Below are positions 23,843 through 35,394 of a DNA stretch of 64,000 nucleotides, piece by piece (the stretch's first letter is position 1; each line of letters starts with the position of its first letter). Under the pieces are notes generated by a model that saw only the letters and a list, made by a program, of their open reading frames with translations, was not told where the DNA came from and searched no databases. The position numbers and the translations under genes are program-made. Source of the DNA: Pholiota molesta. Lineage: Eukaryota; Basidiomycota; Agaricomycetes; Agaricales; Strophariaceae. The stretch is taken from contig JACGCK010000048.1 of the NCBI GenBank assembly GCA_014925825.1, positions 124,001 to 188,000 of the forward strand. The letters are read 5' to 3'.

Positions 23843-24729
23843 ATGCCTTTATCACGGACTGCGACTAGCAAGCTGGAAGGATCGTATAAGTTTGGTTATG
23901 CCATGTGTATCCGAAAATATCCAACAAGATGACTTTCCTCAACGCTGGAGTCCGAGCCCCCTCTGCAGCTGGGATGTAGCCAGATGGAAGCAATGGTACT
24001 ATCTCGAGCTCGTAGTTGTTAAGCTTCTTGCAAGCTTTGAAGCTTGCGTTTCCTCTCTGAAAAGTTGCGTTGTAATTATTTCTAAGTTATCACTCCGATC
24101 CCTCCCAAACCAATTCTCGTATCTTGCCGTCCTGCTGGTCCATGATCAACCTACAGATAAATATGGAGGACCTACAGGCACCTGCTTACGCCTGCATAAC
24201 CGTTTCAGAATGCTGTGTGCTGTTTAAGGTATGGTCATTCTTTATCTCTGTTTCTTTGAGTATGTAACTTGGGAAATTTTAGATGCAGTCAAGATGCAGT
24301 CCCGTTCTCCGTGGCTATTACATGTAAATTTGAGTCGCTTCCAAAAATCCGGATCTTCAAATGGGAAGCCGAAGGTCATTCGACTCTTGACTGGAAACCG
24401 ACGGACGAATGTCCCGAAATTGTTATACAAAGCAAAAGCCCTTGGTCTACTAACATATCTTTATAATTTCCATTACCTATAAACGCAGTTCAACCCTTCG
24501 GCTCCTTCTCCAACCAATTTGGACACGACAAGGAATGCAAGCTTCAGGTTTTTGAATGGTAAGAACACCCGCTTTCATACGACGAGATAACTATAGCCAG
24601 CACTTGCCGACGGCGCGGAAGTGTATCCGGAACGCACTGGCTATCCATGATGTCAACTTCCACGAGCCAGAGGCGTATTTCCGTCTCGTGGGACCACCCC
24701 ATTCTTATCTGGGGCTCGAATACCGGTGA
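23843..24729 (+). CDS. Hypothetical small multi-exon gene
   Basis: I do not recognise this family. Several exon-like segments lie in order with fitting splice sites: a possible first exon MPLSRTATSKLEGSYKFGYA (23843); INMEDLQAPAYACITVSECC followed by VLFK ending at a GTATGG donor near 24228; QDAVPFSVAITCKFESLPKI continuing RIFKWEAEGHSTLDWKP (about 24290-24460); QPFGSFSNQFGHDKECKLQV then FEW (24492-24558); and a last exon HLPTARKCIRNALAIHDVNF, then HEPEAYFRLVGPP and SYLGLEYR-stop at 24729. The last two exons are the most convincing because their composition is balanced and they sit between good splice signals. No signal peptide or membrane helix is obvious. The 5' half is uncertain, and the whole could be a decayed gene. 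Confidence 0.4.
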
Positions 24730-24873
24730 CTCACTGAAAACTTTTCATATGTAGCCTAGGGTCTTGTGGTATTTCCTCGTGCTTCCAGCATGCTCTGAAA
24801 TATATAATTGGGGCCACCATAAAGTTTGGGGTCTCCAGACAATTCTTCTACATTGCTCACCGCATCCTCGAAA

Positions 24874-27385
24874 ATGTCTACACCGACTGAAGAGACCCAG
24901 TCTGTTCGTTTTGGGGCTTCTGGGACTGCCACTCCGACCCCAATCTCAACGCCTACAAAACTTGGACATGCACCAGTGGAGTTGACTGATCAAACGAACT
25001 TACTTCCATTCAAAAAAATCATTGCTTGCTTCCTGGGTCTCGCTCTCTGTATCGTTGTATCGACTTTGGATACAGTTATCATCGCCACTGCCATTCCAAC
25101 CATCTCGGTCGCCTTCAACGCTGGCTCGATTGTCTCATGGGTGCCTTCAGCGTACCTCTTGACGTCTACAGCTTTCCAACCTCTGTACGGCCGCTTCAGC
25201 GACATCTTTGGCCGCAAGGCTGCAATCATCATCGCCATGTCTATCTTCATGGTTGGCAACTTGCTGGCTGGGTTTTCGAGGACTATCATCCAGCTGATTA
25301 TATTCCGAGGCGTGGCAGGCGCCGGTGGAGGTTAGCGATAAGCACACATGCTCTAATTTCACTCAGCTTGGTATCGGTTCTGAAACATGTGAACTATGCG
25401 TATAACCATTGCGCGATATAGGGGGTTTGATCAGCATGGCTCAAATAGTCGTCTCTGATATTGTTAGCCTGCGTGATAGGTATGTTTTACCCTGACTCCT
25501 TGTATTAGACGCTCATGCCGATTTCTGTATGCTCTGTTAGGGGAAAATATCAAGGCATCATAGGAAGTGTAGTTGCTATTGGGTATGCCATTGGACCAGT
25601 AATCGGTGGAGCACTCGCGCAAAAAGTCAGCTGGAGGGTACGTAATTTATTTCATCAACTTTCATCGCGACGTATTGACTATATGTACACGCCGTTTAGT
25701 GGTGCTTTTGGATCTGTATCCCATTATCCTTGTGTGCGGTACTCGTTGTGACATTTATCTTGCCCTTGAAGCCGGTTCATGGTAACATAAAACAGTGAGT
25801 ACATCCGCGACCGCGCTTTCTACTGCGTCCTTTAATTAATGCACTCGAAGAAAACTCTTCGCCGTCGATTTCATGGGTGCGATTCTCACTCTTATTGGGT
25901 GCACACTTGTGATATTGCCTCTCATTTGGGTAAGCTTCCATAGATCGGATATCAACATGCATACGTTGATCATCATATCATCGTCAGGGAGGTGTAACCT
26001 TTCCATGGAAATCTGCTGCTGTCCTCGCAACTCTCTTCTCTGGAATTCTCGTCTGCATCTTATTCTGTATCTGGGAATGGAAGGGGGCGACACTCCCCAT
26101 CGTACCAAGTAAGTAATTGATCATAGTAGTCCATAATTTTGCTGACTAGCGGGGTCGAAATGATCCCAGTGTATATGTTCAAGGACAGCACGATCAGTGG
26201 CGTGTATATCACCATGTTTATCAAGTACGTAGAACGTACCCTGTTTGAAGATGGGCTAATGAAAACACGGTAGTGGCTTCGTTTATTTCTCGACTTTGTA
26301 CTACTTGCCTCAATACTTCCAAGTTGTCTTGGGATATGGTCCCATCGGCGCGTCTATATTTCTTATTCCAGTCCTCGTAAGCCAAATCCTCCTCAGTTGG
26401 CTATCGGTATGTATCCACGTTATTTTGCACTCCATGCAAGGAAAATTGATGTACTCCGAAATTAGGGCGTCATGGTCAGCCGCACTGGACGATACACGGT
26501 AATTGAGCCTTCTTGAAATTTGCAATGCGGATAACTCATAAAGACGACGTTTATAGATGATCATTCATACTGGCTTCGCATTATGGTCTGTTGCATGCGG
26601 ATTGATCTCGACAATTAATCCGAAATCGCATAAGGTCGAACTTGTGATATATATGCTCCTTGCTGGTAGTGGCTCGGGCCAGGTAGACTCTGGCACTCAA
26701 ACTCGACTTTTGGTCTCTCTAACAAGATGGCTGCTAGACGTTCCAAACTACTACTGTCGCAGCCCAAGCTAGCGTATCCCGTAGGGATATGTCCGTTGTA
26801 ACGGCCTTCAGAAATGTACGATGACCACTATATGCAGGAGACATTGTTACTGACTTACCCAGTTCATTCGATTATTTGGAGGAACGCTGGCTCTTGCCAT
26901 CAGCGCGACCATAATGTACGTCTTTCCTTCTCGAATTGATCTGACGCTGACGACCATATAGAAATAACTCTCTACGTGCATCAATGCACGATCTAGCTCT
27001 TCCCTCAAGCATCATTTCGAAAATAATCAACGACGCGTCCGAACTGAGCTCTCCCGCTGCACTCGGCATATCTGCCTCTACCGCCGACATCATCCTAATC
27101 AAAGGATACACGCGAGGCTTCCGGACGGTATTTATCCTGCATGCTGTGCTAAACGCGGTCGCCACTGTCGCGAGCGTGCTGATGATCAAGCATAAAGAGC
27201 TGACGAGGGGCGATGAACAGCAGCTCCGGGAGGCGGCCGCGGCGCTTGATGTGAAGTCGAAAGAGGAGAGGCTTGTTACGGATTTAGAAAAGGCGCTGGT
27301 GTCGCCGTCGCTGTCTGTCGCCGAGAGTCAGAAGCAGAAGCAAGCGTCTGCTGCAGAATCTACACAGAAACTGAGCGAAAAGTAG
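24874..27385 (+). CDS. MFS multidrug/toxin exporter, 14-helix DHA2 type
   Basis: A plasma-membrane drug:proton antiporter. After a Thr/Pro-rich cytosolic N-terminus the first helix holds LALCIVVSTLDTVIIATAIP, with the DHA2 signature LDxTIVxxALP in variant form. WVPSAYLLTSTAFQPLYG is followed by motif A (GRFSDIFGRK), then RGVAGAGGGG, the motif-C-like GYAIGPVIGG, and later MFKDSTISGVYITMFINGFV, YYLPQYFQVVLGYGP and TTTVAAQASVSRRDM. The many exons join to about 570 residues. The C-terminus is charged and ends SAAESTQKLSEK. The nearest start is the ATG at 24874; an in-frame ATG at 24826 would add 16 residues. No biosynthetic genes are adjacent, so the substrate is unknown. Confidence 0.88.
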
Positions 27386-28210
27386 ATTTTTGGTTGACGG
27401 TTCGATTTCTTTTCTTTCTTATGAGGCATATGTTTTAATTTTTTTGAAACCCCAATTACGAGTCCAACTTAGTGTTACGATGTATATTTCACTTAGTCAA
27501 ACATTCATAGTACTAGAAATTAGACTTGTACTCATAGACATAGAATAATTTCTGAATGCCCAATTGGTGGCCTGGATCAATTATCCGTGAACGTACTTCT
27601 GACCTTTTTGGGTATGTATCGTTCTTTTCCTATGTTAGTACTGAGCAACCTTCGAAATGTTTCAATCCTTTCTTAGATAGAAGTTATTACCTGGGACCGA
27701 TATCATATATTACATAGGCGTTAAAGAGCGGCGTTACACCTGGTCCTATCCGTTCAATTCGGCCTGGTGGAGTAAAGCATCGCTATGTAAGTAGCGTTGT
27801 CATCGCCGAAGATGAGCTAGCTCGCGATAATCTACCTCCGTTTAAGTCTGATGCTGAACGTTTGATCTGCTCGCCAGCCCCAATATTCACTGGCAATCAT
27901 TGACCATCCATCCTTCTTGCATCTTCACTTATTTCAAGTTTACTGTTTCTGGTATATATATTCAGCTGGTTTCGGGTCTATTTAAAAAGCATCATAGCCA
28001 AAATTACCAGTTGGAACGATACCCATAACGCTCCGGTTTTCAGCAGAGACGAGGTGTCCGAAGGGAACATTCGCGAGCCACTTCCCAAAAAAGGATCGCG
28101 GCTCACCGAGGGGTCTCCCACGTGATTGGATGGGTTCATAAGTGCAGAAATCTCCGAGAAACGATCCAAATCTTGTCTCTCGCTTTGACTACCATCCTCG
28201 CAAAATCACC
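27386..28210. other. Intergenic, nothing recognised
   Basis: The 3' flank of the exporter and promoter region of the aldolase. No exon chain or RNA gene was seen. A pyrimidine-rich stretch just before the aldolase ATG fits a highly expressed gene's leader. Confidence 0.45.
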
Positions 28211-29771
28211 ATGGGCATCCTCGATATCGTCCCTGTGAGTACCTGCAACAGATGTTGCGCGATGACCCTGATCGCGCAGTAGGCTGGCGTCTTGACCGGC
28301 GATAACGTTCGCAAACTCTTCGACTATGCAAAGGAACATAAGGTATGTTATTTTACATCAGAGCGTGTAAGGAGACTGACGTCGATTGCAGTTTGCCATC
28401 CCAGTGAGTCGCAATCGCATGCACATTTGACGAAATACCAAAATCCGACATTCTCTAGGCAATCGTACGTTATCTATCCTTCGTACCAGTGGACAGTGGA
28501 CTCATGAGTTTCGCCGTAGAACGTAACTTCTACATCGACTGCAAATGCTGTCCTGGAAGCCGCCCGGTAATAATCTCACAATTTGTCTTCTATCGCGTTT
28601 TTTTATATCTTATCGGTGTGTCAGCGACATCAAATCTCCCATCATCATCCAAGTCTCACAGGGTGGAAGCGCGTACTTCGCCGGCAAGGGTCTCGCCAAC
28701 GACAAGCAGCAAGCCTCCATCCTCGGCGCTGTCAGCGCTGCCCACCATGTCCGTCTCATGGCTCCCGCGTACGGCGTGTAAGTCGGCCCCTATCTTGGCT
28801 TGGCTGCTGGATTTGATCACTCTGTCGATAGCCCCGTCGTCATGCACAGCGACCATTGCGCCGAGAAACTCCTCCCATGGTTCGACGGTATGCTCGAAGC
28901 TGACGAGGCCTACTTCAAGGAACACCAAGAGCCCCTCTTCTCGTCCCACATGTTGGACCTGTCTGAAGACCCCAAGGAAAAGAACATCGAGATCTGCGCC
29001 AAATACTTCAAACGTATGGCTCCCATCGGCCTATGGCTCGAGATGGAGATCGGTATCACCGGTGGTGAGGAGGATGGTGTCGACAACACGGGCGCCGACA
29101 ACTCCACTCTGTACACTCAACCCGACGACGTCTATGACGTATACAAAGCCTTGAGCGCAATCGGACCCAACTTCAGCATTGCTGCCGCGTTCGGTAACGT
29201 TCATGGTGTCTACAAGCCCGGAAACGTCAAGCTCCTGCCTGACCTCCTCGCAAAGCACCAAAACTATGTTGCTGAGCAGTTGAAACAGCCAAAGGGCTCC
29301 AAGCCTCTGTGAGCTTGAACCTTTTTTTTTGCAACAAAGATTTTAGCTCATATAATCGTTCAGGTACCTTGTCTTCCACGGTGGCTCTGGATCCTCCAAG
29401 GAGGAAATCGCCACTGCTGTGGGCAATGGTGTCGTGAAGATGAACGTCGACACCGATACGCAATTCGCGTATCTCATCGGCATCCGGGTAGGGATTTTTT
29501 GCGAGGGCGAGAAGAATCAAATATTGACATCCTGGTTTTAGGACTTCGTCCTCAAAAAGAAGGACTACCTGCTAACGCAGGTCGGTAACCCTGAGGGTGC
29601 GGACAAGCCCAACAAGAAGGTAAGCCTGGAATTATATATGAGAGTGACTTGTTTCTTATTATTTTGTGTCAGTTCTACGACCCCCGTGTGTGGGTGCGTG
29701 AGGGTGAGAAGACCTTGGTCAAGCGCGTCGAAGAGGCTTGCAATGATCTTGGAAATACCAACCGTCTGTGA
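28211..29771 (+). CDS. FBA1: Fructose-bisphosphate aldolase, class II
   Basis: It cleaves fructose-1,6-bisphosphate to glyceraldehyde-3-phosphate and DHAP in glycolysis and does the reverse in gluconeogenesis; it is zinc dependent and cytosolic. The joined protein is about 360 residues, the family's length: MGILDIVPAGVLTGDNVRKL, FAIPAINVTSTSTANAVLEA, the zinc/catalytic HSDHCAEK, EMEIGITGGEEDGVDN, the zinc ligand in AAAFGNVHGVYKPGNV, the third in LVFHGGSGSS, MNVDTDTQFAY and the C-terminal YDPRVWVREGEKT. Two exons are tiny: 12 nt (28392-28403) and 6 nt (28459-28464, GCAATC). They are needed to rebuild FAIPAINV. No lesion was found. As a glycolytic gene it is expected to be strongly expressed. 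Confidence 0.95.
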
Positions 29772-30639
29772 TTATCGTCGTAGTCTTGTTGGAGCTGTTG
29801 TTGTGAGAAGTTATATAGCGTAGAATTGGATTAAACCAGAACGAATAAGAATGTATTTCCTTGTCTAATTGGGCACCCATTTCATCGCCTTCAAGCTTAA
29901 ATATCCTCAGCGTCAGTCGGTTGCATCGTCCAGTCCCCCCTTCTCTACAGCAAAATGTTATGTTTCCTTTACAAATACATGTTGATCAGTTTCTTGCTGA
30001 TTCGAACTTTTTGTAGGTTGGAGTCGGGCTGGAGGGAAGAACTTCTGGCATCCGTCGTCGTGTCGGTCGGTCCCAGTGTCAGTCGCAAATTTGGAAAATG
30101 CCTTATAATCTACAACGCTTATATTACGAATGTCACACGCACATTATAATTGCATATCTCAGTCAATGCATTTGCCCTTGATCTCAAATTTCATAGGGAT
30201 GTAAATACACTATTGTAGAATGTTAAATTATAGTTTATTTCAGCTCGAGGGTCTGTCTGCCTAAGCTAGACACAACTTAATTTATGTGACATTATAAGGC
30301 ATCACATTGGTCACAAAAATCGATTATGATTTTTAGTTGATTCATTCTTCCCCCTGCATTTGTTCAAATTGCAATATTCAGAGTGTATTGTATAGCTATA
30401 TCCTCATTCAAAGTATTGACAGTGTTTGAGGCAGATAACTGCACATTTGGTGATGGTGTGCGCGTTATAAGGATTCGTAATATAAGCGTTGTAGATTGTA
30501 AGGCACTTTCCAAATTTGCGACATATTGGGCCGGTTACATAAGGTGTTGTCTCTACTTTTCACTTAGTTTTCACCCCATTCAGCGTCACTGATCTCTGTT
30601 GAAGGTATTGAAAATTGAGTGTGCATGCTTGCTGACGCT
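29772..30639. other. AT-rich intergenic region
   Basis: Nothing recognised. Short open frames are present but without splice context or family features. Confidence 0.45.
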
Positions 30640-30879
30640 AGCAAGCCTGATCCTCGTTGAGTGTCCGGCGCAAGACATTTCACTTACGGCTATTCTGACC
30701 GAATGTATGCTTTGAGTATCGTAGCTTTCATCGGATTTTGAGAGCTTGCACGCCATAGCCTATACCGTCGTGATTGTTGCACGTCAACGTTCGAACATAC
30801 GGAACGATGGACAAAGCTATAAGTATCATGACCATTTGCAAGTAGAAAATCAGCACTTCACCGAAGTACTACTCACCAG

Positions 30880-30942
30880 GTACGCTCTCCAGCCAAGTCC
30901 AGCGAGATATAGTTTTGATTATTCTGACCGCTTTATTTACAG
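30880..30942 (+). other. Probable 5'-leader intron of the peptide gene
   Basis: ACCAG/GTACG ... TTTATTTACAG/ATTC lies 95 nt upstream of the ATG. The same donor and acceptor are kept in the right copy (minus strand, 55579-55635), though the intervening sequence has diverged. A TATAAGTA at about 30818 precedes it. Confidence 0.55.
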
Positions 30943-31036
30943 ATTCCAAAACATTTCTTGGTAAATTTCTTGATCCTTGCATGGCCAAAAAAGGACATCC
31001 AAGCTCATTGTTTTTAGATTAAATAATCTTTGAAAG

Positions 31037-31468
31037 ATGCATTTCTCCAAATTGATCACTGCTTTCATCGTCGTCGCCGCCACCGGCGCACTCGCGTACC
31101 GTGAAGAATCCCACGGCCACGAGCTCGCAGGCGCTCACCAGGAGTTCGAAGGCCCCGAAGGTGGATCAATGGAGGCCGGCGCAGGATTCGACAACTCGGA
31201 GATGGAGTTCACCCCCGTCGGAGAGACCTCCTTGGAAGCCGCCAGCAACGGCTACTGCTTCTTCGGGCGCTGCCTGCGCCGCAACTCCTACCACAGGAGA
31301 TGCCCCCGCGGCTTCCGCGTGGTCGGGTTCAGGCGCTGTGGCTGGTGGCGCATTCGCGCGTTGTGCTGCCGCTACCGTCGCCGCTGGGCCCACGGCGAGC
31401 ATGTTGAAGGCGAGGAAGCAGGCGCCGAGTTGTCTGAGCGTGCTGAGCTCGACGAGCTCGAGAACTGA
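31037..31468 (+). CDS. Small secreted cationic six-cysteine protein, copy A
   Basis: A single-exon gene for 143 residues. Residues 1-20 are a clean signal peptide (MHFSKLITAFIVVAATGALA). Residues 21-72 are acidic and His/Gly-rich. Residues 73-117 form a compact core with 15 arginines and six cysteines at 74, 79, 89, 101, 110 and 111 (C-x4-C-x9-C-x11-C-x8-CC). Residues 118-143 are again acidic, ending ELDELEN. Acidic segments around a cationic disulphide-rich core are typical of antimicrobial or effector precursors. The RYRRR after the last cysteines could be a Kex2-type cleavage site. The spacing does not fit beta-defensin, CS-alpha-beta, hydrophobin or cerato-platanin patterns that I know. 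Function is unknown. Its homologue is at 55059-55490 on the other strand, with 17 substitutions and two one-residue indels; all cysteines are kept. Confidence 0.85.
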   Translation: MHFSKLITAFIVVAATGALAYREESHGHELAGAHQEFEGPEGGSMEAGAGFDNSEMEFTPVGETSLEAASNGYCFFGRCLRRNSYHRRCPRGFRVVGFRRCGWWRIRALCCRYRRRWAHGEHVEGEEAGAELSERAELDELEN

Positions 31469-31880
31469 GGTAGTTCAGAGCGCGCCACAACTCACGCGGG
31501 ATGCTTTCCCATGCGCAAGGGTGACAGGCTTTTACTGTGTTTGGAATGCACTACAGTTGTCGTGATAATAGTTGAACAGGATAATTGAATGTAAAGATAT
31601 CGCGGCTTTCTGAAACTTGTGCCTACCTTCAGTAAGAGAACGCAACGTTACGACGATGACGCACGCGCTGATAGGCGCTGGCAATTGGTCTTCGGACGAG
31701 TGCTTATTCCTATCTTACAATCTTACCAGTAGCAGAGACAAATTTCGCCCTCAGATCTGGCTGGTTATATAATGTATGCATGCGATGTGAGAGCTGAATA
31801 GGAAACATATTATATACCGATCTCGACATGCTCTTAGTAGAAGCCAGATGGCGCCAGACTTCATCAATGTACAATGCGGC

Positions 31881-31938
31881 AACAACTTGTTGGAGGCCAT
31901 CAGGACCCGGAAGGGGGGCTATCCAGCAGACGCTTTCA
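31881..31938 (+). pseudogene. Orphan cytochrome P450 exon fragment
   Basis: 58 nt reading [19 protein letters not shown], nearly identical to the N-terminal exon of P450 number 3 ([19 protein letters not shown]; coordinates about 45965-46022, minus strand). No flanking P450 exons are present. It begins exactly where the peptide duplication ends. Short direct repeats starting ATGGCGCC and continuing GACTTC lie on both sides (31848 and 31940). Confidence 0.75.
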
Positions 31939-31995
31939 AATGGCGCCGGACTTCAATGATATAAAAGCCACATTTTCACATATCATTTACAAAAA

Positions 31996-34666
31996 CTACA
32001 ACGAGGCAGTGTTCAGCTCTTGCATGCGCACCCATAGTCCATCCTAGGTTTGGATGCTGAGTAACGATTCAACAGCAAAGATCAAAAAACACACTCACCT
32101 TAACATACATCGTCAAATGAGCTAATATATGAATCTTCTCGGTAGCCTTGCGGTTGGGTGCATGCGCCCAGTCTGCGGGTGGCTTAGCATTTGAATCATC
32201 AAGGGCGAAGCCAGTAAATTGCTGCAAAAGCCGGACGAGGAAGAAAGTCGCCTGATGATAGGCGAACTGTGCCGGGTTGCTCAGTATCTCGATTTGGTCA
32301 AGGGTATACCGTAGAAGCGTACCTGCTGTCCCAGGCAGATTCTGGGCCCGGCGTTGAAAGGACTGAAAATATAGGGATTCGGGACAAGATATTTGTGCAA
32401 TCTTTCGTCTAGGAACCTGTCGGGATCGAATTTCAAGGCTACGCAAACACGTCAGCTTGCTAGCAGTGTCCATCTCGAAAAATGTACCATCGGGTCCCCA
32501 TAAATCAGTTCTTCGCTGCATATTTATAATATTATAGACAAGGCTATATATTTTGTAAATGATGTGCGCGCCAAAATTTTCAAGGTGGCAAGGTCACGTA
32601 CGTAGTGTTCGCGGGAATATAAACCGGTTTCTGGCCTGGGCGTGCAGGGGGTAGAGTAACGTTTTTGTTCGAGCACCTAGATTGTACGTAGCATGCGTCA
32701 GTAAGAATCTCTTTCAGTAGGTCAATAACACTTGCCTGCTATCGGCGGGACTGATGGGGGGTCAAAAATGAATTTAATTTCGATGAAATTAGAAATGGAA
32801 GACGTACACAGGAGGATAAAGCCTAAGAACCTCTGACGAGAATCGTTAATATAAGGTTAGAAAGATATGCATAGTGAATACAATACCATTAAGGAAGGCT
32901 CTCGTAAATTTCATGTCCCGCATGTGCTCGTATGTAGGGTTGCCTTCGGGACCTACTTTCTCGAAGATTTCTTCGCGCAGACGCCTTTCGATTTCGGGAT
33001 GCTGCGTAAGCATGTAGAACGCGAATGTGAGAAGCGATCCAGTCTGGAGATGGCGATGAAAGATAAGCGGCTGAGGCATACGAAAGAAAATATTTTGGGG
33101 CTTACTGTATCTCGACCAGCTACGAGGAGATTCACCAACTGTCTTCAGAGTTAGCGATACCAGGGAATAAACAAGATTAACAGAAAATGCTTACCTCGTC
33201 CTTCAAAACCTTTGGATCTTGAGTATGCCTTACAAGATGTGCCAGCAAGTTACTATCTTCTTCAGATTTCATATCCAACTCCCCAGATACTTCCCTTTCT
33301 CGCCTCTCCAAAGCCTTCTTCATGAGTGGCTCCGTGAATTCATCGATGATCTTACGCAAAGGCTTGACTTTGTCTTTTCCGAATTCCGCAAGACGCCACT
33401 GGGGTCCGTAACCCAGACGACTGAGTGACACTATTTGTCCTTCGCCAAATGCCTTGACAAAGGCTGTCGATGGGTGAGCATAGAAGGATTGCGAATTATG
33501 GGCCGTGTGTGAAGGAGGGTATGGGATACCAGCATCTAACGACCCGACCATGTGTCCGAAAAGAAACTCGGTGGCCGAGTCGAGGGTAAAGCGAGAAACA
33601 AGGTCCTATTTGAATAAAAATTGTTTAAATATTGTGTATATACGATGTTATACAAGTAACATACCTGGAAATTGAGCGGAAATCCTTCTGCAAGTCGGTT
33701 CTTCGCTGTACGAAGGGCGATATTGCTATTACGATGGTAAATTTCGAAGTCGCTGATGCGTTCACGGGTAAAGAAGGGGCGAGTCATGGAACGATGGAAC
33801 CTGGAAGGAGCTCCTTGTTATGCGAGCCACTAATAATGTCCACAGTACTCACTTCCACATTTCGCCTTATCTTTCGCATGAGTCTAGCAAACTCTGGAGA
33901 GGATAAAAATGGCGTACCGTCGGTATTAAAAACACCTGTCCCCAAAAGAGAGTCCAACTGGTCAATGAATACCGGGCCTAAACAGGGGAGCCGTCAAATA
34001 ATTAGAGATATATTCATCTACGAGTTGAAAAATTCACCTTTGTCGAATGATTCGAATTGAGTGGCCAATATCGCCTAGTCGCAGTAAGTTTGGTTCGAGT
34101 TTGCATAATGAAACCTATTTCTGCCTAGAGTAACATACCTTAATGTGCGCCGGTTCCATAGTCACAACCTGGAGATTCAACAGTAAATCATGCGAGATAT
34201 CTACAACCAAAATAAAAAAACATACCATGCGTTGTTGGAACAGCTCGAACTGGAATACGTTTCCATACTTCAGACTAAGTTGAGACATCATATCGCCTTG
34301 CAAGATACGGAAAATTAAGAAACAATATTATGCTGAATGACATACAGTTCACCTACATGGAAATCCGACTCTGCTAGTCGCTGCCATCTGCTTTACGACG
34401 TTAATCGACCAGTCTTGAACCACGGGAGGAATAATCGCTCCAAGTTCAACCGCAGTTCGTTTGTTGGCCCATGACGCGGAATAAAAACCTAGAGCAAGAA
34501 AGATTGGCCGAGATAGAACAAGGGCTGTGATGCCCCACCAAAACGGGATCTGGAAGGAGGGTTGGTAGTATGCTTGTAGCAGCTGGAGGACGAAGTAAAT
34601 GCACGCTGCATGATAATAGCCAGCAATCAAGTGTGAGATGTAAACAATTCCTGGGGGCAAGTCCAT
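31996..34666 (-). CDS. Cytochrome P450 number 2 (CYP63-like)
   Basis: A membrane-anchored haem monooxygenase of the same family as the P450s at 5294 and 43949. It starts [16 protein letters not shown]. Seen in order: [27 protein letters not shown], the I-helix [42 protein letters not shown], the small exon [33 protein letters not shown], the haem loop [14 protein letters not shown] with an intron directly after [22 protein letters not shown], and a final exon [19 protein letters not shown]. I found no frameshift, so it should be functional. The substrate is unknown; relatives oxidise alkanes, fatty acids and aromatics. It lies on the same strand as the other two P450s although its surroundings are mirror-duplicated. 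Confidence 0.92.
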
Positions 34667-35394
34667 CCTGGGAAGGCTGGAATCGTTCTGTAGGGATGCT
34701 TTCTGTGTCTTTGACTTTATTATAGTAATTGTCGTGGGCCTGAAGGAGATTCATAATACTTGCAGAATCGAGATTCATAATACAGACCCGCAGCCGTCCG
34801 TACGTACGCGTCGCGGCCATCGCCCCCAACGCGATGCTTGTCAGATTGTTAAATCATGTGGACCGGAACGCCTGGAGCCGCACAGTTTCGAAGGTGAGAT
34901 ATTGGTAGCTGCGCACTGCGCAGAAGCCTTGCAGAAGCCCTTCAATTGAGTACTCCCTCTCTCTAGCTTCCGGGCATATTTGCGCTTGAGCTTTAGAGTA
35001 CAGCACATTCAACACAGAGCTCTACCTTAGCTCTTGGCTCTACCTAGAGTTCCTAAGCTTTCCAAAAGCTTTCCCAAGTTCGCGAAGGATGACATCAATC
35101 GGATGACATGCTGCAAACACGCTGAAGTCTGCTGAAGTTCGCCATCTATGTCATTCAAATTATTCACAATCATGGGACGAGAATCGTAACGACGCAACAA
35201 TCTGCGATGCAGGTAAACCGAGGGCGGCCAAAATCAGTAGATCTGTTACGGGCGCTGCGGTCCTGTCCTGCAGAGACCGGCGTGGGTGGTCTGCGCTGCG
35301 CTTGATCTCCAGAGCATGCACTGCGCACTGGCATATGTATGGTCTATTTGGTTTGCGCGTCGTGTGTGCACTGTGTAGCGAGGGACGGGCGTCT
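34667..35394. other. Intergenic region upstream of P450 number 2
   Basis: Holds a possible TATA-like TATAATAAAG on the minus strand about 50 nt before the P450 start. The rest includes runs of GAGCT/AAGCTT-type short motifs (34970-35080) but no gene I can support. Confidence 0.4.

Larger units (their letters stand above)
30640..31880 (+). repeat. Left copy of an inverted segmental duplication (peptide unit)
   Basis: This block matches the reverse complement of about 54680-55880. Similarity covers the promoter, a 5'-leader intron, the coding region and about 400 bp of 3' flank. It stops sharply after ACAATGCGGC at 31880, where the left copy runs into a P450 exon fragment and the right copy into the HET-gene side. 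The outer limit near 30640 is approximate. Confidence 0.8.

Noticed and set aside
31037..31468. Calling the peptide a beta-defensin or CS-alpha-beta defensin
   Set aside because: The terminal CC pair is suggestive, but the loop lengths 4-9-11-8 do not fit either family, so only a neutral name is given.
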